Shown: positions 22,652-34,170, counted from the stretch's first letter. The stretch: DNA of 64,000 bases from Agapanthus africanus (GCA_030015575.1 CM057340.1:749277632-749341631); one strand, 5' to 3'. A program made the numbers and translations. The notes: generated by a model from the sequence alone, not told the origin.

Positions 22652-24363
22652 ATGGGTATCCCACCTAGAAAAACTCTTGCCGAACTTTGGTATTCTCAAC
22701 CAGACATTTCTTCTTACGGTTCTTGCTTTGGCCGAACCTCGAACGATCCATCTTTGCCCAAAATTTCTTTGAAAGATCGGATAGACGCGTCTAGGACTAA
22801 CAACTGGACCCCGCAATCCACCTTGTATCAACCGTTTCAACCGTCACCACCTTCTCACGTTGATACCCCCTTTGAGAGTCCAGTTGTAACTCTAAGACCA
22901 ATGTCTATTGCTGAACATATCGAACAATCTCGTAGCCGATCTTTCACTCCTTTCACCACTGCAAATTCTTTTGATCAACAATTCCAACCACCTTCGTATC
23001 CAAATGTTGATCCTACCCCTGTACAACCATTCAATTCCTACCATTCCTACCCAACTTTTACACCTTCCCTAGACATTGCTTCTACACAGCCATTTGAGAG
23101 TTTCACATATCCACACAACTTTGAATCTTTTACTGAAACTCTTTCACAACCCATGTCTAGTCTGGAACAGTCGTTGGAAGACTTTAGGGTAGTGTCAAGC
23201 CAACAGATGATAGATTTGAATGCGTCCATGGCCGTCCTCATACAACCCAGTGATCCAGTAGCTAGTTTCCAACTAGCTCCACATTTTCGTCTGTATGATG
23301 AGGCGGCAGGACAAGCTGAGAATTTGAGTGAAGAGAGTGAGCGTCACCCCTTTCCAAATCAAACCTACTCGTCCCAAATTGAATCCCACAACTCCGTTTT
23401 TGACTGTCTATCATGTGTCCCAAATGAATTATCAATTGAAGATAGAATGCTTAATGAGTTGTGCGACCATGTAGTGTTTGATTTACCCGATTGTGAAGGG
23501 TCCCTTTCAAGTGAAACCACACCCAATCCTTTTGACCTCTACACCTCCATCTTAGAACCTGAATTGATTGAAATCCATGCTTTTGATGAGGTGTCTGAGA
23601 AAATTGATTTTCACTTGATTGGGGATATTGACGCTGGGATATTTTGGATGATGAACCCACAGATTTGGCGGATTTTTTCTCTCCAATTCATCATCTCGAG
23701 TCATTGACTGTTTTTCCCGAACTCCATATGCGTCTTGATTTTGATGAAATTTGCATGGATAAAATGAATTTTGAGAAGAATATTGAGGATAGTTTTGAGG
23801 ATGAACCAGTTTTGCTTGATGAGTCGGATTTTCCAATTCATCCTATCCCTTTCATTGACTATGTACACCCTCCCAAACCCTTAACTGATACCCTTCCTCG
23901 ATCACTTCCCTCCATTCTTTCCATCGTTCCGACCTTGTAAGACACCGTATCACTTTCATTTCCTGTGTCTGGTTTACCAAGTTCGGCGTACCCATGTTTT
24001 CTCACGAATCTTGAGGGATTTGATCCAATTTCTCGACGGGTTAATAGATTAGCACAAACGCTTCTTACACATTGGTCATCACAAATTGTACTAATCGATT
24101 TACTCCATTTTCACCCTCAAGTTCGTACTCCGTTTCTTTTTCCCTTCCGTCATTCTTTTTCTCATATACCGAGACCATATAACACTTCTATCTCCATACG
24201 GTCTCGCGTATTCTCTATTTCTTTCCTTTCTGTTTTCTTTCACCAACCACACTATTATCACGATAAAATTTTTGAATGGTTGGTGCTAACTTTTGGCCTT
24301 TGTAAGGCCTTGTATAGCTTAATACTGTTCTCTTTCCCTCTAATCCTGAACTTCAACGCTTAA
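22652..24363 (+). pseudogene. Athila-2 internal ORF, Ser/Pro/Phe-rich protein of unknown function
   Basis: The frame opens at ATG 22652 (MGIPPRKTLAELWYSQPDIS) and runs 351 codons to 23707. A two-base shift near 23650 carries the sense into 23644-23940, and after a single TAA (23938-23940) the same frame stays open to 24363. The protein is rich in Ser, Pro, Phe and Gln in its first half and acidic in the middle (LPDCEGSLSSETTPNPFDL), which recalls the linker between Athila protease and RT. The last part is basic with hydrophobic stretches. No known enzyme motif is visible. It may be a gag-linker remnant or a replaced gene. Confidence 0.6.
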
Positions 24364-25760
24364 CAGTGGAAACACTGTTTTACTTAAGTTTGGGGGGAAC
24401 CTTTTTGTGTATATATTTTTGCTTTTTGTTTTGTTTTGTTTTGTATAAAATTTTCTTTTAGGAAGCGTCGACAATTTTGACCCTCTTGGTGTAGCCTGAC
24501 AGTGAGGGCACTGTCAAGTTTAAGTTTGGGGGTGTGCTCGGTAAGCTTTCTTCCTTCGCATTCATTTGTATATTTTGCATTTGCATACTCATTTTAAAAC
24601 CTCATAAAAATCGAAATTTTTTCCAAAATATAAAAACTTTGTCGTCAAGTTAGCTAATAGGGTAACTTAGATTTTTATTCCGAAAACTTAGTTGATACGT
24701 TAGAAATAACTAAATTCTAGGCTTAAGAATTGAAAACCCTAAAAATAACCCTCATTCTATTTAAACTTGACAATTATACGTCCTTACAGTTTTTTTTGAG
24801 AAACAGGTAATTCTGAGTTCAGTTCTTGAGTTAAGTCAAGATGAAGGGAAAGTATTGAAGCTTTACTGAAAGATAAGTCTGAAAAATAGTTTCTATTCTT
24901 AAGTCCAAATTTAGAAAGTATATACCCTATAACTGCACATACACGCACCTTGAAACTTGGGATAGTAGAGGATACCTAGAAATACTCTTGCCTGAAAACC
25001 TAGTATGAAAGCAAAAACGGTATTTAAAGCTAAACACCAAAAGAGCATCAGTGAAAAATATATCCGGTCTTGAAAAAGAAAAAAAATAAAGAAAGGAAAA
25101 ATAAATAAATAAAGTCAAGACCTGAAAACTGCTATTTACGCTTTAAGCTCACACATTCAGTAATCGGTCGTTAGTGCCTCAAGAAATTTTAATAGTCGCA
25201 TGAAAGGTGTGTGAGCAACACCGTCCATCATTAATGAAAAGAAGTAGTATTAGGCATTAGTGTTAGGGTACTATAGCTTGAATTGAATTCTTAAGTGTAT
25301 GGGTAAATAATTTACACACACGTAGGGGTATACAATCGATGTTTTAGAAATGAAGAATAAGACTTATATTTTCAGTAAAACTGATAAAAATCCCTGATTT
25401 GAGACCGCATTTTAGTAGGAAAACTCAGGAGATACCAACATCTTTCTAAACTTTTTTGGAACGTATAGGATCTGGGGTTAAATAGATTAGAGGCGTGAAA
25501 CATAAGGGTTGGATATTTTTAACTTAGGATGATATAATTTCTAACCTAGATACTAAACTATAGGAGTAGAATCGATGTTAACTTATGAAACTAGGTTGAC
25601 GGGATTTTGTGAGTAGTATCCGCTGAAAACCCTCAGGAGACAACACTCCTCCTACTAAGGACACCTAGAGGTTTAACGGCTTGTTGCACGCGCTCAGTGC
25701 AATCGCGTTCCCTGCGAAAGTGAGGCTATGATTTTGTTTTGCTCGGGATGAGCAAAAGAT
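24364..25760 (+). other. Athila-2 3' untranslated region with repeated hairpin/purine modules
   Basis: Non-coding. Hairpin AACAGTG-GAAA-CACTGTT (24362-24379) precedes AAGTTTGGGGGG (24386-24397); hairpin TGACAGTG-AGGG-CACTGTCA (24497-24516) precedes AAGTTTGGGGG (24522-24532); hairpin TTTGCTC-GGGAT-GAGCAAA (25738-25756) precedes the true tract. The block 25606-25726 is nearly the same as 15423-15542 of Athila-1. Confidence 0.7.
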
Positions 25761-25775
25761 AAGTTTGGGGGTATT
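25761..25775 (+). other. Athila-2 polypurine tract
   Basis: AAGTTTGGGGGTATT, abutting the 3' LTR; identical to Athila-1. Confidence 0.87.
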
Positions 25776-27462
25776 TGTTCATACCAGAATATTGCATTTT
25801 AATACCGCTCATTCATTATTTATTTTTTTGTATATATCAGTACTATTAACCGGTGTTTGCTCGGTAATACAGATTACATGTATCCGTGACAAAATACTGG
25901 AAATACATTCAAAATCACGGATATATCATTTGTGAGCTGACACTGCAACCAGAACCGCAAACCGACCGATATCCCAAGAGTTATTTTGCAAACAAGTGTG
26001 TGCACAATATTTTGGTCCAACACATAACATGTGTACACACTAACTCTTGGAACATGGACCATGGACCTAGGGGGCAGCCATGGCATGTGGGCTAGTGCAA
26101 GTGGCATGGTGTGATGTGCATTAATGGTGCATTTATTGCATAAAGTGTTGATGTGATGCAAAGCTACTAGTTTCCCTCCAATTCTTGGTGCACCACAAGT
26201 TCAAAACAGAGTAAGCAAACAACACCAGAATCATGCTGGGGACAACACAAGACCACACTGCAAATACGGGACCCAGACCTCGGAATTTGGTCGAGCCTTA
26301 CCTTGCCAAATCCGGCCTGGCCGGCCCCACCTCCTCCTGTGGGCCCGATCCTCTCACAGTGTCTCCAATACTGCCATTTGAACTTTAGTTTATTGTTTGC
26401 TTAATCCCTTATCTTGCCTATAAAAACAGATCATGGCAGCAAGGGAGAGGGGTCCAATTTTGTCATTCTTTTTGCAACACTTCATTTTTTTTCTCTTTCT
26501 CTTGTAAATAGCTTAGCTTCCCCTTGAGATCCTTGCCCTCTCTTGATCTTTCAACCTCTTCATTGAGCTTGAAGGTTTAAGGGTTGGTATTTGATCTCAA
26601 GGGTTGTATCATTCTTAAAGATGAATAAAGTCTCTTTTGTGCTTCATTTTCCTTGAGTTCTTAGCTCTTTCTTGATCTTGCAAGCTCTTAATTGAGCTTG
26701 CAAGTTTAAGATTGGGTTATTGGACCCATGGTGTGTCATGTGATCTTTGGTTCTCATTCTTGCTCTTTTATTACTTGCATTACTTTCTTGCACTTTACAT
26801 TCATGCTTTACTTACTTGCTCTTTAAATTCCATGTCATTTAATTACTTACTTGTAATCTTTTCTTTTCTTTGCTTATCTTTTCTTTTGCTCTTCTTTTGG
26901 TTTGTTTTGTGAAAGGTTGTTAATATGGTGTTGTTAGGAAAAGAAACCGATATAGTAAGTTAACGTTTCGTTCCTCATTTCTTTTTCCCGTCTTTTCCAT
27001 TTGAAACTCCTCCCAAACTTTACGCGAGCGCTCCGTTAGGCACCCTACCCTACCAAGGTAACGGTGATTCCTAACCGCGACCGGTTGCGTTCGATTTGGC
27101 CGGAGGCGAAAGTAAGAGACAAGAACGGACGGACAAGGGTCAATAAGTCGGATTCCACGAATACCGTGCTTAATCACCCTAATCCACGTTGTTGCCGATT
27201 GCTCTAGCTTCATTGGTTAAGTTCGGCTCAAAGGACTTGAATACGGAATCCATTAGCTTATACTATCCTATCGTTTCCTAACAAGCTTTATACTTGTGCA
27301 TATAACACTTAGGTTAGATTTGAACAATTCCGCCCTCGCGCATTAACTCGTAACGACAAGAACGTAAAACGCTCCGTCTCCCTGTGGATCGACCCGTGCT
27401 TAACCGGCTAGCTGCAAAGCGACACCGTCTTGATTGCGGTTAACTTTAAATTCTTTCAATCA
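25776..27462 (+). mobile_element. Athila-2 3' LTR
   Basis: 1687 bp, same start and end as the 5' LTR; TATA CCTATAAAAAC near 26420. A deletion of about 10 bp near 26770 and scattered changes separate the two LTRs. Confidence 0.92.
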
Positions 27463-27467
27463 GTGGC

Positions 27468-28537
27468 CCTTTCAACCAGGTGCCCAAGCGAGCCTCGGGC
27501 CCCCGAGTCTAGTCGTGCGTCGGTTTGAAAGCGTGCTTGGGCGTAAGAGCCTCGGGCCCCTGAGGTAGGAGATGAGGAGGGTTCTCTCGTGCCATCCCTC
27601 AAGAGGTCTCACAGGAGGGCGCCCTGCTCCCCACCTTCCCAATCCTTGTGGACGATGGGGAGCTTCATTTTGAGGTGCCCTCAGGGCTTTCTGTCGCCGA
27701 CATCCTGCTCTCGGATATGGAGAGGTTGGCCGGAGGCAGGGTGCCTCGAGGGACTCTCCGGGCCCAAATGGCGGCGATAGCTCAAGAGGCCGTGCATGTT
27801 AGTGTTCGCACTTTACCTGGTTCTTCATCCAGCATTTCTGTCCGCGTGGTCAGGTGTTTCCCTCCCCCTTTTGACCCTCCTTTTTTCTTCAGGTCCTCCA
27901 GCACGTCGCCCTCGTCGTTCACATGGAGGACGAGGAGATTGTTCCGGTGATGTGGGCCGCGGGCGAGTTCTTCTTACGGGAGGAGAACTTAAAGCAGGAG
28001 CTGGGGGCGGCGATGGAGAGGGTTGCTGCCCTTAAAGACCGGGTGGAGGCCGGGAACAGGAAGGTCGCCCGGTACTGAGAGGCCGCCCAAGCCACCGAGT
28101 CCCAGTTGGAGGACTCCAGGGTGCTCGTCGCTACCATGAAGAAGACGGCGAGCACCCTCCGGAAAGAGAACGAGGCTTTGAAAGACCGGGCGCAGAAGGC
28201 GGTGGAGAGCTATAAAAAGTCAGATCAGTTCTATGCTGACCTTGCCACAGCCGGGGGCGTCATTTGGCACGATGCCCTCGACTCCGTCAAGGCTCAGATG
28301 CCGGAGTTCCTCGACGCCGAGCTCCGGGCCTTGTACCCTCTCGACGACGACGCGCAGGGGATCGCCTCTAGACATGATGCAGGGAAACTGGACCCTAGTG
28401 GGAGTGCGAGGGGTAAGTCGGTTGCCCCGGCTGCCGGCGCCGAAGTTCCCGCCGGTGGTGTCGACCCTAAAGATGCCGCTCTGGTGGTCGCAGTGGAGGC
28501 GCGGCTTGTTGAGGTCCTTCCTGCCCCTGAAGCCTGA
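27468..28537 (+). pseudogene. Opposite-strand extra ORF of Tat-A, second part
   Basis: Continuation of the gene starting at 18545 after Athila-2. An open stretch around 27648-27797 encodes VPSGLSVADILLSDMERLAG. A likely intron 27798-27892 (GTTAGT...TTCTTCAG) falls at a codon border, after EAVH. The last exon encodes a coiled-coil-like region (LKQELGAAMERVAALKDRVE, and KKTASTLRKENEALKDRAQK), broken by one TGA at 28076-28078, and ends at 28537. Tat-B carries the matching sequence with its intron at the same place. Codon-level similarity between the two indicates that this was a real gene. Confidence 0.72.
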
Positions 28538-28627
28538 AGCCCCTCGTCTTCTTATTTTCTTTTGTTGTTTTGGAATTTTGTAAGGCTGGGGAGCCAGTAA
28601 TGCCCTGTAAAGACTTCTGCTTTTGTG

Positions 28628-28633
28628 AATAAA
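28628..28633 (+). terminator. Poly(A) signal of the opposite-strand gene
   Basis: AATAAA about 90 bp after the stop. Tat-B has AATAAA at 46928-46933 in the same position. Confidence 0.5.
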
Positions 28634-28839
28634 AAATCTTTTTGCTGGTTCTTTGCGAGCATATTTTCCTTTTGTTTGTGGAAAACATTTGTATTTGTAC
28701 GGTCCAGTTTTCATGTCAGGTCGGTTCTGCATCTGGCGATCGCACGTCGAGTTGAATCCGATCATTTGCCAAGTGTGCAAAAACTGATGAAGGGTCGGTA
28801 TCTTCATGGCCCCGAAGTTGAGGCGGGGATCGCTTAGAC

Positions 28840-29800
28840 ATAGATGGCCTCTTGGCGAAGGCTTGGATCCTTGGAGTTGGTGGGTAGTAACACCAGCCAT
28901 GGATGACCGAGCGGGGTGGATGCTCAGCCGCCTCTTGGTGAAAACTTTGATCCTTAGTGGGAGGGCATGGGGAAGCATGCTAAGGATGGACCGAGCAGGG
29001 TTGCTGCTCGGTTGCCTCTTGGCGAGGGCTTTGATCCCTGGCATCGTGGGGTCGGGAACTACCAGTCGGGGATAACCGAGCAAGGGTGAGCCCGGTTGCC
29101 TATTGGCGAGGACTTAGATCCTTAAGGACGGGCCAAGCAGGGTTACTGCCCGGTGCCTCTTGGCGAGGGCTTTGATCTCTGGCGTTGGGTAAGGAGCTAC
29201 CGGACAGGGATAACCGAGCATGGTTGCTGCCCGATTGCCTCTTGACGAGGGCTTTGATCCTTAGCGCGGAAGGGGCCATAAGGGGCCTGCTAAGGACGGG
29301 ACGAGCAGGGTTGTTACCCGGTGCCTCTTGGCGAGGGCTTTGATCCTTAAGGACGGGCCGAGCAGGGTTACTACCCGGTGCCTCTTGGCGAGGGCTTTGA
29401 TCTCTGGCGTTGGGTGGGGAGCTACCGGTCAGGGATAACCGAGTAGGGTTACTGCCCGATTGCCTCTTGATGAGGGCTTTGATCTTTGGCGTTGTGGGTA
29501 GGGAGATACTAGCCAGGGATAACCGAGTAAGGTTGCTGCCCGATTGCCTCTTGATGAGGGCTTTGATCCTTAGCGCGGGGGGGGGGGGGGGCGTAAGGGG
29601 CCTGCTAAGGATGGGCCAAGCAGGGTTATTGCCCGGTGCCTCTTGGCGAGGGCCTTGATCCCTGGAGTCATGGTGGTAGGGGACTACCAGCCAGGGATAA
29701 CCGAGCAAGGGCGAGCCTGGTTGCCTCTTGGTGAGGGCTTCGATCCTTAGCGCGGGAGGGGCCGTAAGAGGCCTGCTAAGGATGGACTGAGCAGTGGAGC
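28840..29800. repeat. Tandem array in Tat-A 3' region
   Basis: About twelve diverged units, each with a core like GCCTCTTGGCGAGGGCTTTG followed by ATCCTTA or ATC(C/T)CTGG; cores lie at roughly 28849, 28932, 29012, 29096, 29154, 29238, 29321, 29380, 29460, 29548, 29638 and 29724. Two alternating unit lengths (about 59 and 80-90 bp) point to a higher-order pattern. Tat-B has a related array at 57400-58240. A 15-G run lies at 29577-29591. Confidence 0.85.
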
Positions 29801-30017
29801 TGCTTTGTCGAGTCGTGAGGCTCTGTCCAATCTTCCACGGCGTTCGATCATCGGGAAGAGACCATCGTGGTTGACATGTGTCATTAACGCGTGGGGAAAG
29901 GCGGAGCGCAAGAGCCGCTAGTTTCGATTTCGCCGAGAAAGGCGGGACGCCCGCCACACGGTGGTACAGTTATGGATGGCACGTGCAACCATTGGATTCC
30001 TGAGGGCGCAATGGGGC

Positions 30018-30023
30018 TATAAA
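30018..30023 (+). promoter_or_regulatory. TATA box of second opposite-strand ORF in Tat-A
   Basis: TATAAA in GGGGCTATAAAGTGG, 46 bp before the ATG at 30070. CCATTGGAT, close to the CCGTTGGAT motif of the other gene's promoter, is about 20 bp upstream. Confidence 0.5.
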
Positions 30024-30069
30024 GTGGAGGGAGCGTTGAGCACTCCTTTCTCCACGCCAAGGCGTAAGG

Positions 30070-30522
30070 ATGGAGGATTTCCCTTTTACCATCCCAGAGA
30101 TCATAAACTTTGAAGATGTTTACCTGTATGACCAGCATTGTACCAAGGATACGGTGCAGTTGGTTATAGGCCGCATCGAGGACCACTTCGGCCGGCTTCT
30201 CCCTCGGCGCTCGCCCCTGCTCCAGCTATTAATGTACGCCATCTGGAGGGCATCGCTGGGGCTGTATAACCCTCTGTCCGAACAGCTGAAGGACGAGGTC
30301 GTCGGTAAGCTGAGGTCCTTGTGCTGCCTCGGTCTGATTTCGGCGGGTTGGTGCGATCGTTCAGTGGCACTCGTCCTTGAGTGCTACTAATTGAGGCACC
30401 ACGCTGACATTCGTGGGCGGCATCAGAGGCAAAGGGCTGAAGCAGCTAGGGCTCGGTTGGCTGAAATATGCTCGGAGTACCACGAGCAGTGTTTCCTGCA
30501 CCCCCTTCCCCCGCTAATGTAA
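30070..30522 (+). pseudogene. Second opposite-strand ORF of Tat-A (one internal stop)
   Basis: 106 codons from MEDFPFTIPEIINFEDVYLY to a TAA at 30388-30390; the same frame then stays open to a second TAA at 30520-30522, coding a charged, helix-like end (QRAEAARARLAEI). The change of register-free openness across the TAA suggests a single ~150-aa protein with one nonsense mutation. No known domain is recognised. AATAAATAAA follows at about 30570. Tat-B lacks this segment. Confidence 0.5.
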
Positions 30523-30696
30523 TTTTTCTTTTATTTCAATGTATGGCTGAGAAGCCCATAGTACCCTTTAGAATAAATAAAAATCTTCATTTTGCAATAT
30601 CTTATTGTTTCACTCTTATTACATAAACAAAAAGAACTTGAGAAAAGTGTACATTGCCTTAGCGAAAGAAGAAGTGCATGCTCGTAGGTATTCATT

Positions 30697-31533
30697 CTAT
30701 TGGTACAGTTTGATCTTCTCGGCGTTGTAAGGTCGTGGAAACTTGCGACCATCCGCGTCTTGTAAGCGGTAGGCTCCGCCGGAAAGGACCTCGGAGACGA
30801 GGAAATGACCGTCCCACCTTGGAGAAAATTTGTGCAGCCTTCCTTGGTCGACAAACTCATTCCGCCTTAAGACTAGATCCCCGGCCTTGAAGAGGTGACG
30901 CTTGACTCGTGCATTGTAGTAGCGGGCGGTCTGTTGTTGATAGGCGGCAGCTCTGATCTGAGCCCGATCTCGTTTCTCTAACAAGATGTCCGGGTTGGTT
31001 CGTAGTGCCGAGGTGTTTGCTTCATCTTCGAAGTGTTCAACCCGGTGATTGGGTAGCCCGATCTCCGCCGGGACCATTGCCTCGGTCCCGTAGCAGAGAC
31101 TGAAAGGGGTTTCCCCGGTGGGGGTTTTCTTTGTCGTACGCAGGGCCCATAGGACCCAGGGCAACTTCTCGACCCAACTGCCTTGGCGTCCTTCTAGGCG
31201 TGTCCGGAGACCTCGGAGGACGTCCCGATTAGCGACTTCGGCTTGCCGGTTGCATTGGGGATGCGTGACCTTGGCAAACTTCATGAGGATATAATATTCA
31301 TTGCAGAATTCCTTCACTTTTTCATTTTCGAAGTTCGTCCCGTGGTCGGTGATGATACACCTCAAGATGCCGAACCAGAGTATGACGTTGTTCTGCAGAA
31401 ATTTGATTGTTGTGGCGGCATCCGGTTTCCTGATGAGGATGGCCTCGATCCACTTTGTGAAGTAATCCACTGCGACGAGGACGTACATGTGCCCACCCGT
31501 GCCGGTAGGGAACTGGCCTATCATGTCCATTCC
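30697..31533 (-). pseudogene. pol: Tat-A integrase core
   Basis: From MDMIGQFPTGTGGH, 277 codons open. Catalytic residues are Asp in VDYFTKWIEA, Asp in TDHGTNF and Glu in RQAEVANRD (the usual Gly of NGQAE is Arg). The C-terminal region (FKAGDLVLRR) follows, without a chromodomain, as in the Tat lineage. The frame is separated from the upstream HHCC part by one TAG at 31534-31536 where relatives have Trp. Confidence 0.9.
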
Positions 31534-32577
31534 CTACTGGGCGAACGGCCATGGTGAGGTTAGGGCAGTCATCTCAGTAGCCGGAAGGCGAGGTACGCTT
31601 CCATGAAGTTGGCAACTTCTGCACCTCCTGACGAGCTTCCGGGCGTCTTGGTGAATAGTTGGCCAGTAGTATCCCTGGAGCAATGCCTTCTGGATTAAAG
31701 TGCGGGCCCCTTGGTGTGCGTCGCCGACCCCTTCGTGGATCTCTCGGAGGACGTAGTCGGCTTCGTGGGGGTCGACGCACCGGAGCAAGGGCTGAGTGAA
31801 GGACTTCTTGTAGAGGTTCCCGCTGCTCCAGACGAAGTGACGGGCTTTGGCTTGGAGACGGCGAGCTTCTCCCTGGTCTTTTGGGAGCGTACCTTCCCTC
31901 AGGAATTCCACGAGGGGCTTCCTCCAGTCCCGGTCTTCTTCTTGGGCTGTGTATACATGGAGTGTTGCTGTTCCGTCTTCTACGCTAGGCCGTGGCAAAA
32001 TCTCGAAGAGGATGGACCGCTTATTGTTGGCTGAGTAGGATGAGGCCAGCTTACTCAAGGCTTCGGCTTGGGCATTGAGCTGTCTGGGGATCTGCTCTAC
32101 CTGGACTTCATCGACGTTCTTACGAAGTCTTCTTACCTCAGCCAGATACTTCACCATTAGAGGTTCCCGAGCCTCGAAATGACCGGTCACTTGGCTAACG
32201 ATTAGGGCTGAGTCATTGTGGATCCGAATTGTTTTCATCCCCAGCCCAGAGGCTATGCGTAGTCCGGCCAGCAGGGCCTCGTATTCCGTCGTGTTATTTG
32301 AGGCATTGAACCCGAGTTTCAGGGAATACTCCATTTCTTCCTCGTTCGGGCCTCGAATGATGAGGCCGGCACCACACCCCTCCTCGGTCGAGGACTCGTC
32401 GACATAAAGGATCCAATCAGGGACTGAGTCGGGCTTCCCATCGACAGAGGGCTGAGCTGCGGGGACCGACGCTGCCTCCGGCTCCTTGCTGGGGATAGTG
32501 CACTCGACGACAAAATCAACCAGGGCTTTCTCTTTGATGGCCTGCCTCGGACGGTATTTTATGTCGCACTGGGACAA
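31534..32577 (-). pseudogene. pol: Tat-A second RNase H and integrase zinc domain
   Basis: After the linker from MSQCDIKYRPRQ comes the archaeal-type RNase H: LYVDESSTEEGCGAG (first Asp), TEYEALLAG (Glu) and HNDSALIVSQV (Asp). The last catalytic position is Glu (NAQAEALSKLAS), whereas Tat-B keeps Asp (NAQADALSKLAS). The integrase HHCC finger follows (HEGVGDAHQG ... CRSCQLHG). The second RNase H beside the normal one is a hallmark of Tat elements. Confidence 0.88.
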
Positions 32578-34170
32578 CTCCCATCTCCACTTCTCCAGGT
32601 GTCCAGAGGACTCGGGTGAGGCAAGGATAGCCCCAAGGGGCGCTCGGTAAGAATAAGGATGGTGTGAGCCTGGAAATAGTGTCGCAGTTTCCTTGAGGCT
32701 ATGATGAGCGCCAAGACGATTTTCTCAATCGCTGGGTACCTCGTTTCTGCGTCTTTGAAGACGTGGCTCACATAGTATACCGGCCTCTGGACTCCATCGA
32801 TCTTACGGACGAGCACTGCACCCGCTGCTTGGTCGGATTCTGCCAGATACAACGATAGCTCATCCCCTTCCACTGGTCGGGTGAGCAAAGGTGGAGTTAC
32901 AAGGTGCCTCTTTAACTGGTCAAAGGCGGTCTGGCACTCCACCGACCACTCCAACCTCAGGATTTTCTTTAGATTTTTGAAGAACGGGAGGCACTTCTTG
33001 CCAGACCTCGACATGAAGCGTGACAGAGCGGCTATTCATCCTGTCAGCCGCATTATCTCGACGTTAGTCTTGGGCGCGGCCATGTTAAGGATGGCGTTGA
33101 TTTTCTCCGGGTTGGCTTCGATCCCGCGGTGAGTGACTCTGAAACCGAGGAACTTTTCCCCAGTGACCCCGAATGCACACTTGGCGGGGTTCAACTTCAT
33201 CTTGAACTTGCGGAGTACTTCGAAGGCCTCGCCCAGATCCTTGGTTTGGTCGACTGATCAGACCAACTTGGCGAGCATGTCGTCGACATAAACTTCCATG
33301 TTCCTGCCGATCTGGGGCTTGAACATGCGATTGACCAAGCGTTGGTACGTAGCTCCGGCGTTTTTGAGGCCAAAAGGCATTACCTTGTAGCAGTATACCC
33401 CCGGTCCGTTGTGAACGCGGTGAGATCTTCGTCTGCCAGATTCATTCGGATCTGATTATAGCCGGAGAAGGCATCCATGAAGCTAAGTAGCTAGTGGCCT
33501 GCCGAGCTGTCGATGAGCTGATCTATTCGAGGGAGGGGATAGTTGTCTTTCGGGCAGGCCTTGTTGAGGTCGGTGAAGTCGACGCACATTCTCTATTTCC
33601 CGCTTGACTTTTTCATCATAACCACCTTTGCCAACCATTCGGAGTAAGGCACATTCCGAATGAAGTTAGCGGCGAGGAGCCTGTCTACCTCGTCCTCAAT
33701 TGCTTTCTGCTTAATCGGGGCGAAACTTCGCTTCTTCTGTCTGACGAGTCAGGCCGAAGGATCCACCCCGAGTTTATGAGATATGATCTGGGGGTCGATC
33801 CCAGGCATGTCAGTAGGAGCCCAGGCGAAGACGTCGGCGTTGTTTCCGAGAAAGATAACCAAGTCATCGTACTGAGTCCCTGTCAGAAGTGAACCGATCT
33901 GAACGGTACGTTCAACGTCCCCTTCTACGAGGGGGACCTCTGTCAATGGTTCCACCGGGGTCCCTCGGACCTGCTTTTGCTCATCCCGAGTGTCCAGAGA
34001 ACCCCTGATTTCACTCTCGGCCTCAACGTCGTTGTTCGCCGTTCGGACGAAGATACCGCGGTGAAGCAAACCTTTGCCGTCTACTGGTCTCCGTAGGCCC
34101 GACCTACCCCGCCTTGGTCGAGCGGGAATTTCATAGCTAAGTGAAAGGTCAATATCTGGGCCCTGAGAGA
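32578..34170 (-). pseudogene. pol: Tat-A RT and first RNase H (many stops and shifts)
   Basis: Minus-strand order: tether region (SLLTGTQYDDLVIFLGNNAD) and pre-RT stretch ending in a stop at 33749; then RT with FIRNVPYSEWLAKVV, CVDFTDLNKACPKDN, MPFGLKNAGATYQR and catalytic YVDDML; then RNase H (DQAAGAVLVRK..., YYVSHVFKDAETRYP). Stops lie near 33590 (GK*RMC), 33490 and 33255, and a one-base loss near 33405 shifts the frame. The frame 32559-33014 is open for 151 codons. The order of motifs is complete, so this is recent decay and not a deletion. Confidence 0.87.

Larger units (their letters stand above)
19560..27462 (+). mobile_element. Athila-2: non-autonomous Athila-type element with both LTRs
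   Basis: LTRs at 19560-21263 and 25776-27462 have TG..CA ends and exact flanking duplications GTGGC (19555-19559 and 27463-27467). The primer site TGGCGCCGTTGCCGGGGA at 21266-21283 is that of Athila. The 4.5-kb interior shows no protease, RT, RNase H or integrase but holds one damaged long ORF, a long 3' region and the Athila polypurine tract. The LTRs are roughly 95% alike over the parts compared. It must have moved with proteins from a related complete element. Confidence 0.92.

Noticed and set aside
29577-29591. Run of 15 G
   Set aside because: Other units of the array have GCGGGAGGGG here; the run may be slippage or a sequencing error and has no evident role.
28840-29800. Regular repeat-spacer pattern that could suggest a CRISPR array
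   Set aside because: Units are diverged, spacers are related to each other, lengths vary between 59 and 90 bp, and the context is a plant retrotransposon 3' region.
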